From: Mitragyna speciosa
Lineage: Eukaryota; Streptophyta; Magnoliopsida; Gentianales; Rubiaceae
Length of the DNA stretch: 64,000 bases
NCBI GenBank assembly: GCA_024721245.1
Contig: CM045561.1
Location: forward strand, 19,559,753 to 19,623,752
Direction of reading: 5' to 3'
The notes under the pieces are model-generated. The model ran no database searches, was not told the origin of the DNA, and saw only the letters and a program-made list of their open reading frames with translations. The position numbers and the translations under genes were made by a program. Below, in pieces: positions 56,721-64,000 of this stretch; position 1 is the first letter of the stretch; each line of letters opens with the position of its first letter.

Positions 56721-58328
56721 CTTCTCTTCGGCTCACTCACTCACTCTTTCCAGCTCCTCTTCTCTTCGGACTATACTCTAGTTTTTTCTTTCTTTCTCTC
56801 AGCTTCTCTCTCTCCGTTCTTCCTAGTTAACTTTCCTATTTCTCACCCGAATTTTTTTTTTTAATCAATCTTTAATTTCTACATGAAACACGATTGTCTA
56901 AACCCAAATAGCTAGGCTATCGAAATTATGGATTAAGCGGTAATAATTCAGAAATTCTAAGCAGGAACATCATGAAATTTATGGTATGCAAAAATCAGTT
57001 TAAAAGGGCTGAGAACCTTACCTGGTTTGGCTGAGAAATTGGTGGAACTTGGCAACGCTGGTGGATTGATTTTGGCAGCTGATGGTGGTGTAATGCGTGT
57101 GTATGCAGTGAGAGCCGAGAGGGAAAAAAAAGAAAAAAGTGTCTGTGTTTTTCTTGAGAGAAGAAAAATGGGAACTGATGGTGTCTGTGATATGGTGCAA
57201 TGAGTTGTGTGTCAAAAATGAGAGCAAAAGTGTTTTTGTCTAGGTGTGGAGTGGGTGAGGAAGGAACAAAATTCATCCAAAATCCCCTCAAAATCCGTTT
57301 TTTGCAGGGGTTGGTTTGATTTTCCTGCTGGTTGCGTGCAGCAGCTGCAGAAACACTGCAGCTGCTGTAGCAGCGTCTTTTTTTTTTTTTTTAAATTTGT
57401 AAGTGACAAAGAAAAACAAATGGAATAAAATAAAATAAAAAAATGTGGACTCTCTTTTTTTTTTAAATAAAAGAGAAATAAAATAAAACTAAAATTAAAA
57501 TTCAGCATTACTAAAAAAGTAAATTTAATAATAATAAAAATTAAAATGTTAAAATTATTTCATTTATTGAAAAACATGTGATAGACAAAAGATACTATTT
57601 GAAATAAGAAACAAATATATATATATTTTAAATTATTAAATATATTTTTTATAAAATTTATAAATATTAAACGCACATATAAAATATTTCACACAAAAAT
57701 TCATAAATAAAGGTGCATTGGAAAATGTGATATGATATGACCAAAATTTATGAAAATCACAAGAAATACTAAATGACTCTTACAAATTACAAAAATTTTA
57801 CACAACATATATTATTACATGAAACACAATATACTGAAGTTTTCACTCAAAAAAAAATTTTTTAAATATTAATGCATTCTTGGGAAATGTGTCCTTAATA
57901 AATAAATAAAAGATAAAAATTAAATAAATACTAAATGACCTCTAAAAATTATGAAATTTTTGCAGAAAATTTATGAATACACAAAATGCATATATAAAAT
58001 TTTTTACTTGAAAATTCTCATAAAAATAATGCATTGGAAAACGTGCCGTTGAATTAAAAATACTAAAATTTTAAATAAATAATAAATGACTCCCAAAAAT
58101 CATTAAAATCATAAATAATGATAAAAATAGTAAAATTATGTATTTAGAAAAATAAAATAAAATAAACTAATATCTACCTGGTGAAATTACCATTTTGTCC
58201 CTGCCGCAACAAATTAGACGTAATATATACAGAAATTATAATTGGCCCCTGAAAATAAAAAAAAGCCCCCTAAATGAAGTAACGCACACATATATTTATA
58301 AGAGGTGTGTCAAAATTTGGTGTCTACA

Positions 58329-58348
58329 GCTTGTCCCTCTTTGTCGGG
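58329..58348 (-). promoter_or_regulatory. Polypurine tract of the Tat/Ogre-like element
   Basis: The minus strand reads GACAAAGAGGGACAAGC directly before the LTR. Confidence 0.75.
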
Positions 58349-58764
58349 AATCTCGCAGAGATTTCAGACAAAGACGTAAATAACACCGAATTTTGACTCA
58401 CCTAAACACAAAAGCAAAGATAAATATCTAAACATACAAGATGTAAGAATGTAAACAAATGAAAGAGTGAGAAAATGACCGAACTCTCTAAGAGTTGCCT
58501 ACGTATCCTACATAAGGGAATCAAGTCAAAACGTAGTTCGAATTGATGAACTATGAACACAAAGTGCAATTAATAATACAAGACTTTGATTGATTGATAT
58601 ATATTTTTTTTATTTAATAGAGAATAAAATGCAACATTCGAATTACTGAACAAAGATAATATAAAGCGATAAAGCTGCAAGACCTAATAAAGGGCTTAAA
58701 TTAATAGACAAAATGAGTCCTAACTACTGGACAGAACAAATATTGCCAAGTTGAATGCAATGTT

Positions 58765-59735
58765 TAGACTACCAGACTTGAAAATGTAAATAAATAGACG
58801 CCGACCAGGGCTGCTGGACGGATGCATGACCTTGGGCTGCCAAGGTTGATGAATGCAAAGTTGGGCTGCCAACTTGAAACGGAAATAAATGATCCTGGGC
58901 TGCCAGGAGTCATAAAATGCAAGGTCTGAACTGCCAGACTTGGAAACATAAATAAAAGATGCCGATCAGGCTGCTGGACAGATGCATGACCTTGGGCTGC
59001 CAAGGTTGATGAATGCAAAGTTGGGCTGCCAACTTGAAACGGAAATAAATGATCCTGGGCTGCCAGGAATCATCATATACAAGGTCTGGGCTGCCAGACT
59101 TGGAAACATAAATAAAAGATGCCGACCAGGCTGCTGGGCGGATGCATAACCTTGGGCTGCCAAGGTTGATGAATGCAAAGTTTGGGCTGCCAAACATGAG
59201 AAAGTAAATAAATGATCCTGAGCTGCCAGGAGTCATAAAATGCAAGGTCTGGGCTGCCAGACTTTGAAAGGAAATAAATGATCTTGGGTTGTCAGAAATC
59301 ATCAAATGCAAGGTCTGGGCTGCCAGACTTGGAAACATAAATAAAAGATGCCGACCAAACTGCTGGACGGATGCATGACCTTGGGCTGCCAAGGTTGATG
59401 AATGCAAAGTTGGGATGCCAACTTGAAAAGGAAATAAATGATCCTGGACTGCCAGGAGTCATAAAATGCAAGGTCTGGGCTGTCAGACTTTGAAATATAA
59501 ATAAAAGATGCCGACCAGGCTGCTGGACGGATGCATAATCTTGGGCTGCCAAGGTTGATGAATGCAAAGTTGGGCTGCCAACTTGAAACGGAAATAAATG
59601 ATCCTGGGCTGTCAGAAATCATAAAATGCAAGGTCTGGGCTGCCAGACTTGGAAACATAAATAAAAGATGCCGACCAGGCTGCTGAACGGATACATGACC
59701 TTGGGCTGCTAAGGTTGATGAATACAATAATAAAC
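58765..59735 (-). repeat. ~160-bp satellite-like tandem array in the 3' untranslated region
   Basis: The marker gccga(c/t)ca recurs near 58801, 58961, 59121, 59350, 59510 and 59670; spacing is 160 bp except one of 229. Each unit holds four palindromic cores of the form (y)TGGGCTGCCA(r). The unit is not a multiple of three, so reading frames rotate and the minus-strand frames here are not genes. Confidence 0.92.
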
Positions 59736-61517
59736 TTAAAACAACTGTCAAATATAACGTCCAAATCAATAAAATTGTCAAAAATTTTTCTTAAAAAATT
59801 TTTGCCCCAGTGTATGGAATCAAATGAATTCAAGATCATGTTTTCAAATTTGAGACTTGTGTGACACGAAAATTCACTTGCAATCAATCTTTTTTTTTTT
59901 TTATAGAAAGAAAAATTTATCCCAATATAAATCAAATGAAATTGATTTGTTGTCCACTTTTCAGCTCGTCCCAATGTAAATCAATTTTGCCTTAAACTCA
60001 AAGTATTAGGATCAACTTTGGAAGATCAAATTTTTCTCAAAAAATTTGCCCTAGTTTGTATTTTCGATAAAGACCTTCAATGAAGGTGATGTAACTTCCT
60101 CTGTAAAACAGAGAAAGCAGATATAATTGTCGAACATGATGCCACCACCTGACGATCCCTTCACTCAACTGGTGCATATAAACATGAGTACTGCCCTTTT
60201 GAATCTTTGATACGACTTCTTGCTTTCATGTCCTGCAAGTTCTCCGCATTCAATGAATTCTGATTCGCGGCTTAGCTCCAGTATCCCGAGCAATTGCTCA
60301 ATCGGCATATACTTCTGATTTTCGATAACTCTAGGATTGTCTTTGTCTTTCATTCCCATAAAACAAATGTCAAAATTTCAAAACATGAAGTTATTAAAAT
60401 ATTTCAAATGCAGTAATGTACGAACATCTTGTACACACATTTTTTTTATTTATTTATTTTTTAAATAAATAAAGTGCATGTAATTTTTTAACTACAGAAA
60501 GTAAATAAATAAATACTAAATAGAAACCGTTACGCTTGGTTGGAGAAATGATTTTTCAGGGGACAGCTCTGAAACATCTGCCATTATGATCCTTTAGATG
60601 TCGACTTGTTTGAACTCTGAAAGTCACTAGATGATCAATGTTGAAGAAAAACCTCAAGTAACTATAGTCACCAGCTTTGAAAGAATTCAAATCCAATGCC
60701 TGTATCCTGACTTCTTCATCTGCGAGCCTTTAATTGCAATTCCCAACCACAGCGCCCTTTCGGGTTTTCACTTTGGTGTCCCCCGCCCCCTTTTTTGTGG
60801 TTTTTTTTTTTTTTTTTGAGGCACCCTTTCGGGTTTTCGCCTTTGTGGAGTAAGATAAGAACAAACAACATTCAAGTTCTGGGCAATCCTTCCCCTTACC
60901 ATTAAAACAGAATAGTATTCAAAAAATTTGACATCAGTAAGACAATCTTTCCCTTAATGATTTAGGATAGATATATTAACATCATATGCCATTTTGATTT
61001 GCAAATTTTTCATTCTAAAAATTATTGCAAGATAAAGATGGAGGTTGGTAACATTTTCGGCCTTTGTAATGGGGCCGGGTGAGGTGTCAAAAATGTTAAG
61101 GTTGGAAAGCAGAATTTATGAGGGAGCTGATTTGTATTGAGGCCGCACTTGCAAAAGTTTATCCCAATATTGACCAATCGTTTTTCCTTAAGAAAACCTA
61201 TTCTAACTTTGTTACTTGCTTTTGGGGCTCTCTTTCTATTTCCCAAACAAGATTTGCCCCAATTTTTTTTTTTTTTTGCCCCATTTTGGGATAAAATCAA
61301 GACAAAGAAATCACTTTAAATGTGGGATAAACTTACTGCAAAAAGTTATATGGGTGTGGGATGCGACCTTCAAGTGGGTTGCCAAACGAAATTATAAATT
61401 CTGAAAGCTCAAAAGGGAGAACGAGGGTAAAGAATTGTTTTATGGAAAAGAAAGAAAGCCCGCCTTTAACCCATCTTCTTCTTGCAATAAAAATTATTTG
61501 AAAGAAAATTTACGAAA
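59736..61517 (-). other. Rest of the 3' untranslated region of the Tat/Ogre-like element
   Basis: AT-rich with T-runs. A 'ccctttcgggttttc' motif occurs twice (about 60756 and 60826). A short minus frame 60359-60165 (64 codons, Glu/Lys-rich) has no recognised domain. No other gene is seen. Confidence 0.55.
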
Positions 61518-62936
61518 TCAAATATAAAACATTTTTACCATGTCTGAATTAATGATTTGGGGAAAAACCTGACCATCCATTTCGGCCAGGACAAGGCCTC
61601 CTCCTGACAACACTTTCTTGACGATGAATGGGCCTTGCCAATTTAGAGCAAATTTTCCTTTCGCCTCCTCCTGAATTGGAAGGATTCGTTTCAAAACTTT
61701 GTCTCCTATTTCGAACTGACGAGGTTTAACCTTCTTCTGATAGGCCCAGGCCATTCGCCTTTGGTAACACTGTCCATGGAAAATAGCATTCAATCGCTTT
61801 TCATCAATCAATGCCAACTGCTCATGACGTTCCTTGACCCATTCAGCTTCCTCTAATTGAGCTTCCATCAATATACGCAGAGAAGGAATTTCAACTTCCG
61901 CTGGCAATACTGCTTCTATCCCATATATAAGAGAATATGGGGTCGCCCCAGTAGAAGTTCTTATAGCAGTTCTGTATGCCAACAATGCGTAAGGCAACTT
62001 CTCATGCCAATCTCGATGCGTGTCAGTCATCTTCCGGACGATCTTTTTTAAATTCTTATTGGCAGCTTCTACAGCTCCGTTCATCTGAAGTCTATAGATG
62101 GCAGAGTTTCGATGCTTGATTTTGAACTATTCACACAACCCATCTACCATATCATTGTTGAGATTTCTCGCGTTATCCTTAATCAACGTCTCTGGTATTT
62201 CAAAACGACAGATAATGTGACTTCTCAGAAAATCAGCTACCACTTTCTTAGTCACGTGCTTGTAAGACTCGGTCTCGACCCATTTGATGTAATACTCTAT
62301 TGCCACCAGGATAAATCGATGACCATTCGAAGCTGGAGGATCAATAGTTCCAATCACATCTATTCCCCACATTGAACATGGCCAATGAGCAGTCATACTA
62401 TGGAGCTCCGAAGGAGGTGCATGTATCACATCACCATGCAATTGACATTTAACGCATTTTCTGACGAACTCAACACAATCATGTTCCATGGTAAGACAGA
62501 TATATCCCGTCCTCATGATTTTCTTCGCCAATAAGTGTCCGTTCATATGCGGCCCACATACGCGACTGTGGATCTCCTTCATCAAATATTCAGCTTCCTT
62601 CTCGTCAACGCATCTCAACAAGCCCAAATCACTTGACCTTTTGTACAGAACTTCTCCATTCAAGAAAAATCTCATAGACATCCTTCGAAGAGAATTCTTA
62701 GCTACAGTATTGGTACTTGGAGGATAAAATCTATTTTTCAAATATTCCCTCAGATCATGAAACCAGGGGAGGCCATCAGCCTCTTGCTCAATGCGTAGGC
62801 AGTGCGCTGGTTCCTCTTGAATCTTGATAAAAATGGGTTGAATTACAGTACCATCAGGATGAGAGATCATGGAAGACAAAGTTGCCAAAGCATCTGCAAA
62901 GACATTTCGGGTACGCACGATGTGCATGAATTCCAA
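61518..62936 (-). pseudogene. Tat/Ogre-like integrase
   Basis: Frame 62936-62127 has the zinc region (EIHSRVCGPHMNGHLLAKKI, CVEFVRKCVKCQLHGD) and core (MWGIDVIGTIDPPASNGHRF; second Asp in LIKDNARNLNN). A TGA-type stop near 62127 breaks the frame just before 62084-61518, which resumes in the same frame with NGAVEAANKNLKKIV (catalytic Glu) and the C-terminal region (NWQGPFIVKKVL). DDE residues are all present; one stop separates them. Confidence 0.88.
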
Positions 62937-63006
62937 AGTTCTGAAATTGTCGAGCCAAAGTGAGCAAACAACAATGATATGAAATTATTTTAAAATCCCG
63001 AGTCAT

Positions 63007-63537
63007 CTATTTTCCCAATGTTTGGTGGACTAATAGATCAGAATCACTGAATGCTGTCAAATCCTTGATATCCATATCCAATGCCATCTTTAAACCAAGA
63101 ATGCAGGCTTCGTACTCCGCCATGTTATTAGTGCAGGCAAATTTCAGTTTGGTTGTAACAGGGTAATGTTTTCCTTCAGGCGACACTAAGACTGTCCCAA
63201 TTCCAGCTCCAAAAGAGTTTGAAGCACCATCAAAGAACAATCTCCATCCTAAAGATTCCTCATTAATGTCTTCGGCTGTCCCCACAAACAAAATTTCTTC
63301 ATCAGGAAAATAGGTATTCAATGGCTCATAATCATCTTGCAAAGGGTTCTCTGCCAAGTAATCGGCAATTACTTGGCCCTTGACTGCCTTTTGAGTTGTG
63401 AACACAATATCAAATTCACTGAGAATCATTTGCCACTTAGCCATGCGTCCAGTCGGCATTGGTTTCTCAAGCAAATACCTCAACGGGTCAGATCGAGATA
63501 TGAGATAGGTGGTATGGTCAAGGAGATAATGTCTCAA
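63007..63537 (-). pseudogene. Tat/Ogre-like RNase H end and second (archaeal-type) RNase H
   Basis: The first part holds the end of the gypsy RNase H (RHYLLDHTTYLISRSDPLRY, GRMAKWQMILSEFDIVF, VIADYLAENP). The second part is an additional RNase H with WRLFFDGASNSFGAGIG (Asp), NNMAEYEACILGLKMALDM (Glu) and LTAFSDSDLLVHQTLGK (Asp). This duplicate domain is typical of the Tat lineage. It ends at a TAG where Trp is expected (about 63009). A shift separates it from the integrase part. Confidence 0.88.
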
Positions 63538-64000
63538 TTTTTGAGCAGTTCAAGCCAATGCACAACACAATTTTTCCAAAAATGAATAATTCGCCTCATA
63601 GACAGTAAATTTCTTGCTCAGATAATAGATTGCCTACTCCTTTTTGCCTGAATCATCATGTTGACCGAGAATACAACCCATGGCTCCATCTAACACTGAG
63701 AGATACATGATAAGTAGTCGACCTGACTTTGGCAGTACTAAGACAGGAGGATTCAACAAATAATCTTTGATTTTATCAAAAACCTGCTGACAATCTCCAC
63801 TCCACTTTATTGGGGTATTTTTTCTTAGCAACTTGAACAAGGGCTCACAAGTGAGAGTCAATTGAGCAATAAATCTGCCAATAAAATTAAGCTTTCCCCA
63901 AAAACTCTTCACATCTTTCTGCGTCTTTGGTACTGGCATTTCTCGTATGGCCTTTATCTTGGCAGGATCTACCTCAATACCCTTCTTACTAACAATAAAA
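63538..64000 (-). pseudogene. Tat/Ogre-like RT end and RNase H start
   Basis: Frame 63939-63634 reads KDVKSFWGKLNFIGRFIAQL (RT thumb) and the RNase H start, where MYLSVLDGAMGCILGQHD has the Asp-bearing position altered. The same frame continues after a stop at 63634 with YYLSKKFTVYEANYSFLEK to about 63540, with another stop near 63549. The catalytic YxDD lies beyond the right edge. Confidence 0.85.

Larger units (their letters stand above)
53459..58328 (-). repeat. 3' LTR of the Tat/Ogre-like element (4870 bp)
   Basis: Minus strand TGTAGACACC (58328) to GGGGCGCGACA (53459). Long stretches match the solo LTR at 24011-41313, including 53750-54400 and the CTAG motifs near 54600-54690. It contains repeat blocks at 55370-55880 and 56146-56720 but no gene. 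57090-57510 is a GC-richer segment followed by AT-rich U3. Confidence 0.88.
53459..64000 (-). mobile_element. Tat/Ogre-like Ty3/gypsy element, 3' half
   Basis: Minus-strand element running off the right edge. Present from 3' to 5' are a 4.87-kb LTR, a purine tract, about 3.2 kb of 3' untranslated sequence with tandem repeats, integrase, an extra RNase H, RNase H and the end of RT. The extra archaeal-type RNase H after the normal one, very long LTRs starting TGTAGACACCAAATTTTG, and satellite-like repeats in the 3' untranslated region are known traits of Tat/Ogre elements. It is inserted in the Rep-helicase gene of the Helitron (left target copy caagg, 53454-53458). Confidence 0.88.

Noticed and set aside
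56146..56830. Phe/Ser-rich plus-strand frames of 156 and 211 codons
   Set aside because: By-product of the pyrimidine minisatellite; the frame is kept because the unit has no T-A-A/G or T-G-A.
58765..59735. CRISPR-like array
   Set aside because: Units are tandem without unique spacers, in plant transposon DNA.
58764..59974. Several overlapping minus-strand frames of 75-165 codons with repeated sequence
   Set aside because: They are one tandem repeat read in rotating frames; the 160-bp unit is not a multiple of three.

Overview
The window is plant nuclear DNA, AT-rich and built almost entirely of nested transposable elements; I see no ordinary host gene outside them. Evidence for a flowering plant is the set of families present: Ty1/copia, CRM-like, Tekay-like, Tat/Ogre-like and Athila-like Ty3/gypsy elements, a Helitron with Rep-helicase and RPA-like genes, and an endogenous caulimovirid. 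A eudicot seems likely, but the species cannot be told.

Layout: 1-1744 is the 3' end and LTR of a CRM-like element (A), inserted in a rearranged endogenous caulimovirid (1745-5034) that keeps its tRNA-Met site and promoter. At 5035 this joins a 5'-truncated gypsy element (B). B is split by a young, complete copia element (5762-14902, TSD gaata, LTRs of 1758 bp with one difference seen, intact 1303-codon polyprotein). B resumes at 14908 and ends in an LTR (17866-19595) that itself holds a solo LTR (18141-18968, TSD gtgtg). A Tat-type LTR fragment follows (19596-20549).

A third gypsy element (C, 20550-42523) is split by a four-deep nest: an Athila-like solo LTR (22511-41378, TSD attgg) holds a Tat solo LTR (24011-41313, TSD cccat), which holds two oppositely oriented CRM-like solo LTRs (TSDs atttc and gactt) and a complete but decayed Tekay-like element (28209-38474, TSD gggtg).

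From 42890 to 53458 lies a Helitron on the minus strand: a 3' hairpin/CTAG terminus, a four-exon gene with two B3 DNA-binding domains whose frame is open through all predicted splices, a decayed multi-exon RPA-like gene, and a decayed Rep-helicase gene. The Helitron is cut by a Tat/Ogre-like element (53459 to beyond 64000, minus strand) with a 4.87-kb LTR, a 3' untranslated region carrying about 160-bp tandem repeats, and a pol with a second RNase H.

The order of insertion can be read from the nesting and target-site duplications. The copia element is clearly the youngest. The intact B3 gene inside a decayed Helitron is the most interesting coding feature.
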